Shown: positions 49,780-58,334, counted from the first letter of the stretch. The stretch: DNA of 64,000 bases from Collinsella sp. (GCA_019414245.1 DXMK01000018.1:48805-112804); one strand, 5' to 3'. A program made the numbers and translations. The notes: a model not told the origin generated them from the letters alone.

Positions 49780-50253
49780 ATGATTTACGGTGCATTGGGC
49801 GATATCGAGGAATACCGCGGAATGCTCAAGGGCCTCGATGTGCTGATTGACTGGCTCGAGGAGAACGATCCGGCGCAGCTCGAGGTCGGCAGCCATCCGA
49901 TTCTGGGCGACAAGGTCTATGCGAACGTCATGGCTCCCACGACGCGTCCCGAGGCCGAGGCTCACTATGAGACGCATCAGCGCTATCACGACCTGCAGAT
50001 CGATGTCGAGGGTCGCGAGGCCTTTAAGGTCGCTACGGGCAGCTTGACGCTGGTCCAGGAGTTTGACGAGAAGGACGACTACGATCTGGTCGATTCCGAC
50101 GCCTCGATCGCCGGCGATCTTGCTGACGATAAGTTTGCACTGTTCGTTGCCGGCGAGCCTCATATGCCCACGCTCGAGTTCCCGGACGATGGCGCGCAGC
50201 CGGTCAAGAAGATCTGCTTTAAGCTGCTTGCAGATGCTTACTGGGAGGAGTAG
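49780..50253 (+). CDS. YhcH/YjgK/YiaL-family cupin protein
   Basis: This 157-residue single-domain cupin-like protein begins MIYGALGDIEEYRGMLKGLD and contains YETHQRYHDLQIDVEGREAF, the core motif of the family. Homologues are found in sialic acid and beta-galactoside operons, and some act as sugar anomerases. It sits 32 bp after nagA and probably belongs to the same transcript, pointing to use of sialylated or amino sugars. GAGAGGGGATTTAG precedes the ATG. A terminator follows. Confidence 0.92.
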   Translation: MIYGALGDIEEYRGMLKGLDVLIDWLEENDPAQLEVGSHPILGDKVYANVMAPTTRPEAEAHYETHQRYHDLQIDVEGREAFKVATGSLTLVQEFDEKDDYDLVDSDASIAGDLADDKFALFVAGEPHMPTLEFPDDGAQPVKKICFKLLADAYWEE

Positions 50254-50313
50254 CACACTGCTCGGCTGAGCTGTTCGTGTTGCGAGCGTTATCCTTTGGG
50301 GGAGCGCGCTTGG

Positions 50314-50362
50314 GCCCCGCTGAACGCGGTTCCTTTGGGGATTGCGGTTGGCGGGGCTTTTG
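50314..50362 (+). terminator. Terminator after the nagA-yhcH operon
   Basis: GCCCCGC pairs with GCGGGGC with a further imperfect stem inside, followed by TTTTG. Confidence 0.7.
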
Positions 50363-50426
50363 TTGAGTAGGAGAGTTTCCGGCGGCGTTGTGCTTGGATT
50401 GGCGGAAGCGCGCCCGAAATCAGCAA

Positions 50427-50450
50427 CAAAAAAGCCGCCCGAAGGCGGCT
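50427..50450 (-). terminator. tRNA-Thr terminator (minus strand)
   Basis: On the minus strand AGCCGCC-TTCG-GGCGGCT is followed by TTTTTTGTT, a few bases after the tRNA 3' end. Confidence 0.9.
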
Positions 50451-50461
50451 ATCTTGTGCAA

Positions 50462-50537
50462 TGGAGCCAGCGACCGGGCTCGAACCGGTGACCCCCGCTT
50501 TACGAGAGCGGTGCTCTACCAACTGAGCTACGCTGGC
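50462..50537 (-). tRNA. tRNA-Thr (anticodon CGT), CCA encoded
   Basis: The minus strand gives a full cloverleaf. The acceptor stem GCCAGCG pairs with CGCTGGC, followed by discriminator T and an encoded CCA (50462-50464). The D arm is GCTCAGTTGGTAGAGC. The anticodon stem CCGCT-CTCGTAA-AGCGG has anticodon CGT, which reads ACG (threonine). The T arm is ACCGGTTCGAGCCCGGT. It has its own terminator and is monocistronic. Confidence 0.96.
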
Positions 50538-50744
50538 GACCATGTGGTGACGCAACTGAGGCGTCAACGGCTGTCTATGATACGGGACATCGCACATCCG
50601 CGCAAGTGTTCTGACGGCTTTTCTCACTTTAAATGCACTAATATTAGAGGCGTGATGTCTGCAGTGCCCATTTGGTACTTGACCTGCTGTTGAGTTGGTG
50701 GCCGACGTCCCGCTCGTATGGGTCTCAAACAGAATGGGGCAGCC

Positions 50745-51227
50745 ATGGCTCAACCCAAGATCCTTCTCACGCGTATCGATGACCGTTTCATTTACGGGCA
50801 AGACGTTGAGCTGTGGAACGAAGCCGTGGGTTCCAATCTTGTCTTAATCGTCAACGATGAGATCGCGGCGGATTCGCGCCAATGGGCACCCATGAGGGTG
50901 GCGGCGCCAGAAGGCGTTTGGACGCGGTTTTTCTCGGTGCAAAGGACCATCGACATCATTTATACCGCAACGCCGCGCCAATGGATTCTCATCATGGTGG
51001 CGTCGCCCACGGATGCACTCGCGCTGGTTAAGGGCGGTGTGCCAATAACCAAGATCAGCATCGGCCATATGCGGGCGAGGGAGGGCAAGCGCTCTGCAAC
51101 GCCTGCCATTGCCGTAGGCGATACGGACATCGCCGCCTTCAAAGAGTTGCAAAAGCTCGGCATAGAGCTAGAAATCCGTTATCTCCCCAGTTCCGCCCCC
51201 GACCCCATTGGCAATCTGTTCAACTGA
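50745..51227 (+). CDS. Orphan PTS mannose-family IIB-like protein without the active histidine
   Basis: This 160-residue protein has the mannose/fructose/sorbose IIB fold: ILLTRIDDRFIYGQDVELWN aligns with the family's R-x-D-x-R-x-I-H-G-Q loop, but the phosphorylated His is Tyr (Y17). The rest follows the family: NLVLIVNDEIAADSRQ, then LVKGGVPITKISIGHMRARE. No IIA, IIC or IID gene is adjacent. It probably cannot transfer phosphate by the usual mechanism, so a regulatory or binding role is possible. The ATG at 50745 is preceded by GGGGCAG; ATG 50718 is an alternative. It could also be decaying. Confidence 0.82.
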   Translation: MAQPKILLTRIDDRFIYGQDVELWNEAVGSNLVLIVNDEIAADSRQWAPMRVAAPEGVWTRFFSVQRTIDIIYTATPRQWILIMVASPTDALALVKGGVPITKISIGHMRAREGKRSATPAIAVGDTDIAAFKELQKLGIELEIRYLPSSAPDPIGNLFN

Positions 51228-51261
51228 TCCCTTGGGGACGGAGGAAAACGGATCATTTTGC
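51225..51261. repeat. REP-like fragment
   Basis: TGATCCCTTGGGGACGGAGG then AAAACGGATCATTTTG overlaps the stop codon of the preceding gene, as does the similar fragment at 5398. Confidence 0.45.
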
Positions 51262-51553
51262 CTTCGTAGGGGATCTGTGTGGCGCTGTCCGCCAAAACTA
51301 TGCCGGTTTACTACGATGAATTGCTTATCGCCGAGCATGCCAAATTTGCAGAGAATAAAACCGCAGGTAGACGAGTTGCTAATTTTTTATAAACCAGCGC
51401 GTGGTCGGACATAGTGGGTTCATCGTAGTAATTCGGCATAGTTTTGTTATGTCACCAATTCGGTGGCATCGAAAAGAAGGATTTAGGCATGAAGCAGCGC
51501 CCGTCGGCGGTGGTGCCGGCGGGCGTTGCTGTGCGAGATGTCGCGTTGTGGGC
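51228..51553. other. 326-bp intergenic region with an inverted-end element
   Basis: The region contains a REP-like fragment, the 152-bp inverted-end element (51294-51445) and a small TGTCACCAATTCGGTGGCA hairpin. No protein gene is supported. Confidence 0.6.
51294..51445. repeat. 152-bp element with CAAAACTATGCC inverted ends
   Basis: The left end AAAACTATGCCGGTTTACTA continues as CGATGAA; the right end TTCATCGTAGTAATTCGGCA continues as TAGTTTT. They are inverted over 27 bp with two mismatched positions plus a small internal loop. The interior of about 98 bp is AT-rich. A single end-like word, CAAAACTATGCCAACG, overlaps the gntR stop region at 13882. Confidence 0.65.
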
Positions 51554-52606
51554 CTAGTGCCTCATAAAGTGGTATTCGATCATATTGCTGTAGGGGTGAC
51601 CCGGACCCACAATGCCCTGCGGGAACAGCGGCTGGTGCGGCGTGTCGGGGTACATCTCGGCCTCGAGGGCAAAGCCGGCGCCCCAGCCATAGTTGGCATC
51701 GTCCTTGGCGTGCTCGTCGCCCAGCCAGTTGCCGGTGTAGAGTTGCACGCCCGGGGCGGTGGTGTAGTAGTCCAGCTCACGACCGGTCCACATCTCCTCG
51801 ACATGTAGGGCGCGACGCAGGTTGCGGCCGTACTGATAGCCATCGATGCACAGGCAGTGATCGTAGCCACGGGCCTGCTTAATCTGCGGGTCGTCGGCCT
51901 CCATGCCGGGTGCGACGGGGCGCAGCTCGCGAAAGTCAAACGGTGTTCCCTCGACCGGAGCGATTTCGCCGGTGGGGATGTTCTGCTCGTTAATGGGCAA
52001 GTAGTGGGCAGCGTTGGCGATAAAGAAGTGCTCACAGTCCATGCCGGCGTTATGGCCGGCAAGGTTAAAGTACGTGTGGTTGGTCATGGACACGTAGGTG
52101 GCGCGGTCGCTCTCGCAACCATACTCGATGCGGAAGACTCCGGTGCGCGTAACGGTAAACACAGCCGTAAAGATTCGGTTGCCGGGCAGGCCCAGCTCGC
52201 CATCCTTAAGCGAGGTGGTCATGCGCACGGCGTTGTGAGTCTCGTCGAGCTCAACGTCCCATACGCGCTTGTGCAGACCATGCTCAAGATCGCTGTGCAG
52301 GTTGTTGACGCCTTCGTTGGCCGGCATATGCCAGTCCGTGCCGTCGATGGTGATCGTGGCGCCCGCGGTGCGGTTTGCCACGGGGCCGATGGTCGCGCCA
52401 AAGCAGGCGGGGTTGTCAAAGTAATCCTCGAGCTTATCGAAGCCCAGCACCACATCGCGCACGTTGCCGGGAATGTCGGGCACATCGATACCCAGCACGG
52501 TGGCGCCATAGTCCATAATGCGAACGCAGATCTCGGGCCCGTTGAGGGTGTAACGATGAACGGGGGTACCGCACGGCGCGGTGCCGAAAAGCTCGGAAGT
52601 GATCAT
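51554..52606 (-). CDS. galM: Aldose 1-epimerase (galactose mutarotase)
   Basis: This enzyme interconverts alpha and beta anomers of galactose or glucose. The protein has 350 residues. Family motifs are the substrate-site NRTAGATITIDG, the NEGVNNLHSDLEHGLHKRVW region with its conserved histidine, SMTNHTYFNLAGHN with the catalytic histidine, and GVQLYTGNWLG near the end. The ATG at 52606 is chosen from TTAGGAACCAA upstream. It is divergent from a DeoR-type regulator and fits the lactose/galactose genes that follow. Confidence 0.94.
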   Translation of the reverse strand: MITSELFGTAPCGTPVHRYTLNGPEICVRIMDYGATVLGIDVPDIPGNVRDVVLGFDKLEDYFDNPACFGATIGPVANRTAGATITIDGTDWHMPANEGVNNLHSDLEHGLHKRVWDVELDETHNAVRMTTSLKDGELGLPGNRIFTAVFTVTRTGVFRIEYGCESDRATYVSMTNHTYFNLAGHNAGMDCEHFFIANAAHYLPINEQNIPTGEIAPVEGTPFDFRELRPVAPGMEADDPQIKQARGYDHCLCIDGYQYGRNLRRALHVEEMWTGRELDYYTTAPGVQLYTGNWLGDEHAKDDANYGWGAGFALEAEMYPDTPHQPLFPQGIVGPGHPYSNMIEYHFMRH

Positions 52607-52812
52607 TTGGTTCCTAACATCGAGGTATTTCCGACAAACTGTAGCGCGAACAGGTGAGATTATCACTACACCCCACTAAAGCAGGGGGTATTTTTCTCAA
52701 AAAAGTGATGATTGGAGCTGTGCTGGCGTTGATTTTTGACGCGCACGAGTCTGATACAATTTGTTCGTTACTGTTTGAATGATATGTGCGCAAAGAACGG
52801 CGAGGATTCATC

Positions 52813-53577
52813 GTGATTAAGGCGGAGCGACAGGATAAGGTTCGTCAGCTGCTCGAGGAACAGGGCACGGTCTCGGTCAAGGAGATCTCGGACGCACTGG
52901 GCGTCTCGGATATGACGATCCGCCGCGATCTTGAGGAGCTTGCGAGCCTAGGTGAGATTGAGCGCGTGCACGGTGGAGCCCGTAGCGCGCAGGGCCGTCC
53001 ACATGCTATGTTGCGCCACGAGTATTCGCACAGCGAAAAGCGTACCAAGCATGCCGAGGAAAAGCTGCAGATCGCGCGCCGCGCCGTTGAGCTCATCGAG
53101 GAGGGCTCGACCATCTTTTTGGGTACGGGCACCACGGTTGAGCAGATGGCCTCGATGCTGCCGGCGTTTCGCCTGCGCATCGTGACCAATTCGCTTTCGG
53201 TGTTTAACTTGCTTGAGGCGCGCGAAGACTGCGACCTGTGCCTCGTGGGCGGCATGTACCGTCGCCGCACCGCCGCTTTTGTGGGACCAACGGCCGAGGA
53301 TACCCTGCGTGCGTTGGGCATCGACGCGGCGTTTATCGGCGCCAACGGCATTCTGGATGGCGATGTGTCTACGTCCAATATGGACGAGGGCCGTATCCAG
53401 CAGCTCGCCTTTAGCAAGGCAGACTCGCGCTACTTGATCGCCGATTCAAGCAAGATCGGCAAGCGCGACTTCTACACCTTCTGCCGCCTGGACAGCTTGG
53501 ACGCCGTGGTGTGCGAGCCGGGCATCGCCGCCGAGAATCGCGCCGCCATCGAGGAACACACGCAGGTCATCTGCTAG
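52813..53577 (+). CDS. DeoR-family transcriptional regulator
   Basis: This 254-residue regulator has an N-terminal DeoR helix-turn-helix (VSVKEISDALGVSDMTIRRD) and a C-terminal sugar-phosphate-sensing domain (TIFLGTGTTVEQMASMLPAF, IVTNSLSVFNLLEA and DSSKIGKRDFYTFCRLDSLD). The GTG at 52813 is chosen because GAGGA lies upstream. An extended -10 box, TGATACAAT, lies 60 bp before it. It is divergent from galM and upstream of the lac genes, so sugar metabolism control is inferred. Confidence 0.92.
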   Translation: MIKAERQDKVRQLLEEQGTVSVKEISDALGVSDMTIRRDLEELASLGEIERVHGGARSAQGRPHAMLRHEYSHSEKRTKHAEEKLQIARRAVELIEEGSTIFLGTGTTVEQMASMLPAFRLRIVTNSLSVFNLLEAREDCDLCLVGGMYRRRTAAFVGPTAEDTLRALGIDAAFIGANGILDGDVSTSNMDEGRIQQLAFSKADSRYLIADSSKIGKRDFYTFCRLDSLDAVVCEPGIAAENRAAIEEHTQVIC

Positions 53578-53619
53578 CTTAGGTATTACAGATCTAGATA
53601 TTTCGAACCGGGTGCCCCC

Positions 53620-53687
53620 GTTCATCTCAATCTGTAACAATTGGGGCCGAAAATCCCTGCTAGATGTTACAAATCGAGACAAACGGC
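53620..53687. repeat. TGTTACAG palindrome, copy 1
   Basis: TTCATCTCAATCTGTAACAA and GATGTTACAAATCGAGACAA form an imperfect palindrome around CCGAAAATCCCTGC. It is at the convergent end of the deoR and lacG genes. Three more copies lie at 58348-58574. Confidence 0.7.
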
Positions 53688-53708
53688 CTGCTCGGGTCGA
53701 GCCAAAAC

Positions 53709-53750
53709 AAAAAAGCCGCATGCGAACCCGTGGAGGGATTCGCATGCGGC
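53709..53750 (-). terminator. Terminator of the first lac operon (minus strand)
   Basis: On the minus strand GCCGCATGCGAA pairs with TTCGCATGCGGC and is followed by TTTTTTG. Confidence 0.9.
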
Positions 53751-53773
53751 CGACAGGGGGTATGCGGCTTGAA

Positions 53774-55195
53774 TTAGGCCATGAGCAGGCCGGTCTCCGC
53801 GACGTTCTTGTACCAGTACGCGCTCGCCTTGGGATAGCGCTTCTGGGTCTCGAAGTCGATGTAGAACAGGCCGTAGCGCTTGTTGTAGCCGTTGGTCCAG
53901 GAGAACTGGTCCTGCAGCGACCACACAAAGTAACCGTCGACGTTTACGCCGCCGTCGATTGCCTTGAGGATCCATGCGAGATGCTGGCGCATGTAGTCGA
54001 TGCGAGGGGCGTCGTCGATAAAGCCGTCCTCGAAGTCGTCCTTATAGCCCATGCCGTTCTCGGTGATGTAGATCTTCTTGTAGTTGGGGTAATCGTTCTT
54101 AATGCGGAGCAGCAGGTCGTAGAGGCCCTCGGGATAGATGATCCAGTCCCAATCGGTGGTGGGTACGCCTTCGCGCACGCATGACTCGCCCACGCCCTTG
54201 AGGAACCAGCGCGAGGAGCCCTTGTCGCCGGTGCCATTGTGGTTGATGTCGTTTTCGCCCTCGGCGGCACGCAGGAACTGGCACTTGTAGGTGTTGACGC
54301 CCAGGCAATCGTTGTAGGGGAGCGCGGCGGTCAGCGCGGCGATGTCCTCGTCGCGGACGTCGAGCTCGCCGCCGGCGATATGGGCCAGCTTGCTCGCAGC
54401 CTCCATGGTGTCGGCTGCATAGTGGCCGCGGAAGGTGGCGTCGAGTACCCAACGGTTATTGATGACGTCGGCCATGCGAGCGGCCTCGCAGTCGGCGGCG
54501 TTATTGGGGTCGAGGGGATACTTGGGCTCCAGGTTCTGGACAATGCCGATCTCGCCCTCAAAGCCGCCCTCATGGAAGGCGACGACAGCCTTGGCGTGGG
54601 CCACCATCATGTTGTGCATGAGCTGGAAGGCCTTGTCCAGGCGGTACTTCTCGCCGTGCGGCCAGTTGCCAACGATAAAGCTGCCCTCGGCGGTCGCGGG
54701 AATCTCGTTAAAGGTAAACCAGTGCTTGACCTCGGTGAACTCGGCAAAGCAGAACTTGGCGTACTCGACAAAGGCGTCGATGGTCGTGCGCGTCAGGAAA
54801 CCCTCGCCGCCGTCCTGGTAGAAGACCTCGGGCGTGTCAAAGTGATCGAGCGTGACATAGGGGATAACGCCGGCTTTGTTGCAGGTGGCAAAAAGCTCGT
54901 GATAGAAGGCGACGCCCTCGGGGTTAATCTCACCGGTGCCGTTGGGGAAGATGCGGCTCCAAGCGATGGAGACGCGAATGCCGTTGATGCCGAAGCGCTG
55001 GCACAGGTCGATATCGACCGGATACTTGTTGTAGAAATCGCTTGCGGGGTCGGGGGAGAAGCGACCCTGAGCAGCCAGGAAATCGTCCCAGGGCACTTTG
55101 CCCTTGCCGTGCGTGCGGGTCTCGCCCTCAACCTGGTAAGCAGCGGTGGCGCCACCAAACACAAAGCCGTCGGGGAACTGCATGGGGTTGGTCAT
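53774..55195 (-). CDS. lacG: 6-phospho-beta-galactosidase, GH1 (first locus)
   Basis: This 473-residue GH1 enzyme splits phosphorylated beta-galactosides imported by the lactose PTS. The N-terminus FPDGFVFGGATAAYQVEGET, the acid/base E164 in FTFNEI and the nucleophile E379 in ITENGMGYKD are present. FNEI rather than FNEP is characteristic of LacG-type enzymes. It is the second gene after the EIICB gene 75 bp upstream and is followed by a strong terminator. The paralogue at 58684 has the same plan but distinct sequence. Confidence 0.92.
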   Translation of the reverse strand: MTNPMQFPDGFVFGGATAAYQVEGETRTHGKGKVPWDDFLAAQGRFSPDPASDFYNKYPVDIDLCQRFGINGIRVSIAWSRIFPNGTGEINPEGVAFYHELFATCNKAGVIPYVTLDHFDTPEVFYQDGGEGFLTRTTIDAFVEYAKFCFAEFTEVKHWFTFNEIPATAEGSFIVGNWPHGEKYRLDKAFQLMHNMMVAHAKAVVAFHEGGFEGEIGIVQNLEPKYPLDPNNAADCEAARMADVINNRWVLDATFRGHYAADTMEAASKLAHIAGGELDVRDEDIAALTAALPYNDCLGVNTYKCQFLRAAEGENDINHNGTGDKGSSRWFLKGVGESCVREGVPTTDWDWIIYPEGLYDLLLRIKNDYPNYKKIYITENGMGYKDDFEDGFIDDAPRIDYMRQHLAWILKAIDGGVNVDGYFVWSLQDQFSWTNGYNKRYGLFYIDFETQKRYPKASAYWYKNVAETGLLMA

Positions 55196-55229
55196 GAGTC
55201 ATCCTTTCTGTGGGATATGAATAGGGAGA

Positions 55230-55256
55230 GGTGCCCGAACTGTGGACCCGGGCACC
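55230..55256 (-). other. Intercistronic stem-loop, first lac operon
   Basis: GGTGCCCG pairs with CGGGCACC between lacE and lacG. There is no U-tract. The second lac operon has a stem-loop in the same place (60147-60180). Confidence 0.5.
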
Positions 55257-55270
55257 AGCAGAGGGAGGAA

Positions 55271-57049
55271 CTAGTCGAGGTTCTCGCGGAGCCACTTGAT
55301 GGCGCCAGCGGGGTCGCGAGTAAGGTCGATATATTCCTTACCGCGGGGAGCGAGCAGCTTAATGCCCAGGCGATCGGTGTCGGCCTTCATGTCGTTGTAG
55401 TAGCTACGAACCTGTGGGGCGAGCACGATGACGTCGTACTGATCCATGATGGCGGTGTGCTGGCCATAGGCACCTGCGGAGGAAGCGATGTTCTCTCCGG
55501 TCTGCGCGGCACCTTCCTTGATGGCGTTGGCGAGCATGGCAGAGGTGCCGGCGCCGGCGCACAGGACGAGGACCTTCAGGCCATCGACATCCTTCTTGGC
55601 GGATGCATCGGCAGCGGGCTCGGGCTGATCGGCGACAGGCTTGCTGTCGGCGGCGGCAACGGTCGGCTCGACGGAAGCGGTAGCCTGCTCGACAGCGGGC
55701 GCAGAGGCGTCGGCGGCGATGGAGGCGGCACCATTGGACTCAAGACCCAGCTCGGCGGCGCGCTCGGCCTCCTGGTCGCAGAGCAGCTTATCGTATGCCT
55801 TCAAGAACGGCAGGTAGATGATGGCGTCCAGCAAGATGATGATCGCGACAAATACCAGGGCGATAAGCTGGAAGTTCGTGGTGATGAAAATGCCGATGGG
55901 GGCGGGGGTGGCCCAAGGCACCACGAAGGAGAAGCCGTTCATGCCCACGTTATCGATAAAGAACTTGGCAACACTCACGTTGACGCAGCCGGCGGCAACA
56001 AAGGGGACGAGCATGTAGGGGTTAAGGATCATCGGCGCGCCAAAGAGCAGCGGTTCGTTGACAGCGAAGGCAACAGGAACGATCGAGGCCTTACCGACGG
56101 CTTTGAGCTGCTTGGACTTCATAAAGAGAATCAGCAGAAGCGGCACGATGAACGTGGCGCCGGTGCCGCCGAACTCACCAACGAGTGACATGTTAAAGGT
56201 GAGGGAGTGGGCGGGGTGGCCACCGGCCAGCAGAACCTGCAGGTTCTCGGCCTGGTTGGCAAGACGGATGGGGTCGATGCCCGGCTGGACGATCGAGGGG
56301 CCGTGGACACCGATGAACCAGAAGAACGCGGTGGCTGCCTGGATAAGGATAAGGCCAGGATAGGTTTCTGCAGCGGTAAAGAGCGGGGAGAGCAGTTTGA
56401 TAAGCAGCTCGGAGAACGGAACGCCCATGAGGTTGCGCACGACGACATCGATGATGCCGCAGATGATGACGGCGCCGCCAAAGGGGATAATGTCGCGGAA
56501 GTTCTGAGCGATGGCGCCCGGGACCTCCTTGGGCAGCTTAATGGTCAGATCGCGCGAGACGCAGAACTTATAGACCCACACGGTAATGAATGCGGCGATA
56601 TAGGCTGAGAACAGACCGCGCGTGCCCATGCTGGTGCAGTCGAAGACCGAAAGCTCGGAGCCGTCGAGCTTGGTGGTGAACTGCGTAACGGCGAGCAGCA
56701 GCATACTGCACTGGGCGGCCACCATGGTGGAACCGTCGTTGAGCACTTTGCCGGCGGGCATGCGACGGTTCATGGATGCCGTGAAGTTCTTGGCAGTGGT
56801 GCCGGCAACCATGATGCCCATAACGCCCATGGTGAAGTTGTACAGCTTGTTGCACCAGTCGATGAGCGGCTGGGGCAACGTGATGCCGACCACGCCGGGA
56901 AGGGTGGCGATCAGCAGAAAAATCGAAGAGGTGAGGACGATGGGCATGCACCCAAGAAATCCGTCCTTGATGGCCTGGAGATAGATGTTCCTCGAGATTT
57001 TCTCAAAGAACGGTTGATGCTTTTCGAGCATCTTTACGATGGCGTCCAT
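55271..57049 (-). CDS. lacE: PTS lactose-type EIICB (first locus)
   Basis: This 592-residue permease has a IIC domain of about 430 residues (begins IVKMLEKHQPFFEKISRNIY), an Ala/Pro/Glu-rich linker, and a IIB domain with the phosphocysteine C497 in VLVLCAGAGTSAMLANAI. PFVAAGCVNVSVAKFFIDNV and the NEPLLFGAPMILNPYMLVPF segment support the lactose/cellobiose superfamily. The ATG follows AAAGGAGCTCC. It lies upstream of lacG, divergent from a LacI regulator with a palindromic operator between them. It needs a separate IIA, probably the gene at 63542. Confidence 0.93.
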   Translation of the reverse strand: MDAIVKMLEKHQPFFEKISRNIYLQAIKDGFLGCMPIVLTSSIFLLIATLPGVVGITLPQPLIDWCNKLYNFTMGVMGIMVAGTTAKNFTASMNRRMPAGKVLNDGSTMVAAQCSMLLLAVTQFTTKLDGSELSVFDCTSMGTRGLFSAYIAAFITVWVYKFCVSRDLTIKLPKEVPGAIAQNFRDIIPFGGAVIICGIIDVVVRNLMGVPFSELLIKLLSPLFTAAETYPGLILIQAATAFFWFIGVHGPSIVQPGIDPIRLANQAENLQVLLAGGHPAHSLTFNMSLVGEFGGTGATFIVPLLLILFMKSKQLKAVGKASIVPVAFAVNEPLLFGAPMILNPYMLVPFVAAGCVNVSVAKFFIDNVGMNGFSFVVPWATPAPIGIFITTNFQLIALVFVAIIILLDAIIYLPFLKAYDKLLCDQEAERAAELGLESNGAASIAADASAPAVEQATASVEPTVAAADSKPVADQPEPAADASAKKDVDGLKVLVLCAGAGTSAMLANAIKEGAAQTGENIASSAGAYGQHTAIMDQYDVIVLAPQVRSYYNDMKADTDRLGIKLLAPRGKEYIDLTRDPAGAIKWLRENLD

Positions 57050-57149
57050 GGAGCTCCTTTGCTGCTTGGTGCGCTATGCGTACGGATGGAACTTGTCGTC
57101 GATGGATGGTCAGGACTGCCCGGAAACCTTCCTGATATGGAAGGCATTG

Positions 57150-57173
57150 CGAAATGACAACGTTGTCATTTCG
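57150..57173. promoter_or_regulatory. Candidate LacI operator, perfect 24-bp palindrome
   Basis: The core AAATGACAACGTTGTCATTT is extended by CG on both sides. A second imperfect half-site series AATGACAACGTAAGACATT starts at 57175. The central CG and position between lacE and the divergent lacI fit a LacI-family operator. Confidence 0.75.
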
Positions 57174-57323
57174 TTAATGACAACGTAAGACATTATTAGA
57201 AGGGCAACAAGTTTTTACGGGTGAACGGTTGGTATTGTCTGGTAAACGGCAAATTTGAAATCTGAGCAGGTAGTGTATGCTAGAACGCAAAGGACAATCG
57301 ACAGGGAAATGACTGGAGAAATA

Positions 57324-58334
57324 GTGGCAACGATGGACAAGAAAAATGTCTCAATGAACGATGTGGCAGTTGCTGCGGGCGTTTCTCTCAAGACGGTGTC
57401 GCGCGTGATCAACGAGCCCGATAGCGTGCGCGAGTCGACACGCGATAAGGTCCATTCGGCAATGGAGGCGCTCGGGTTTCGAACCAACTTTGCCGCGCGT
57501 TCGCTCAAGTTGGGCCGTTACGGGTGTATCGGCGTCGTGCTGTTTCACTTGTCGGGTGGCGCCGTGGACATGATTGACGGTATCGCTGATGCCGCCGGAG
57601 AACGTGGCTTTGCTCTCACGATGATCAAAAAGCGGGCGGGGGAGAAGATGACCCTTGCCGAAGCGGCGCGTAGGATGTCGCAGCTTCCCGTCGACGGCAT
57701 GATTTTCAACCTGCGCCAGATGGTCGACGACTTTGATACCTTCGAGGCGCCGAAGGACCTCAAGACGGTGATTATCACGCCGATGGAGCATCCTACCTGC
57801 TCTACCGTTAGTGACGATCAAGAGGGTGGTGCGCGTATGGCGTGCGAGTACTTCTTAAATCGCGGGCACAAGAACGTGTACTTCGTCTCTGGTAAGAAAG
57901 AGTCGCTGTCGAGCCAGTGTCGTATGGAAGGTTGGCGTGCGGCACTCGAGGCGCGTGGCATTGAGCCGCCCGAGCCTCTGCAAGGCGATTGGAATGCGGA
58001 TAGTGGCTATGCCGCGGGCCTTGTACTTGCCGATAAGCCCGATTGCACGGCGGTCCTCGCTGCTAACGACTGCATGGCAAACGGCGTGATGATGGCTCTA
58101 CGTGATAAGGGTCTGAGTGTGCCCGACGACGTGTCCGTGATCGGCTTTGATGACGAGCTTTACAAGACGATACCTAATTCGATTCTGACGTCGGTGAAGT
58201 TTCGCCACCGCGAGCTGGGCATCCGTGCGCTTAACGAGGTCGTTGCGGGTTTGGAAGCCCCGAGCTCCCGAAGTCGTACGCTTGTCTCGGGCGTGTTGGT
58301 CGAGCGTGCGAGCGTGCGGGATTTGCGGGCGTAG
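57324..58334 (+). CDS. LacI-family regulator of the first lac locus
   Basis: This 336-residue repressor has an N-terminal helix-turn-helix MNDVAVAAGVSLKTVSRVIN with a hinge helix TNFAARSLKLGR, and a periplasmic-binding-like effector domain (VIITPMEHPTCSTVSDDQEG, then VIGFDDELYKTIPNSILTSV). The GTG at 57324 has TGGAGA 6-8 bp upstream; ATG 57333 is also possible. It is divergent from lacE with a 24-bp palindromic site between. About 30-40% similar by eye to the paralogue at 62323. Confidence 0.92.
   Translation: MATMDKKNVSMNDVAVAAGVSLKTVSRVINEPDSVRESTRDKVHSAMEALGFRTNFAARSLKLGRYGCIGVVLFHLSGGAVDMIDGIADAAGERGFALTMIKKRAGEKMTLAEAARRMSQLPVDGMIFNLRQMVDDFDTFEAPKDLKTVIITPMEHPTCSTVSDDQEGGARMACEYFLNRGHKNVYFVSGKKESLSSQCRMEGWRAALEARGIEPPEPLQGDWNADSGYAAGLVLADKPDCTAVLAANDCMANGVMMALRDKGLSVPDDVSVIGFDDELYKTIPNSILTSVKFRHRELGIRALNEVVAGLEAPSSRSRTLVSGVLVERASVRDLRA

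Noticed and set aside
54239..56188. 649-codon plus-strand frame opposite lacG and lacE
   Set aside because: Antisense to two well-matched genes; low-complexity Val/Gly/Asp-rich product with no known motif. The same applies to 60379-62034.
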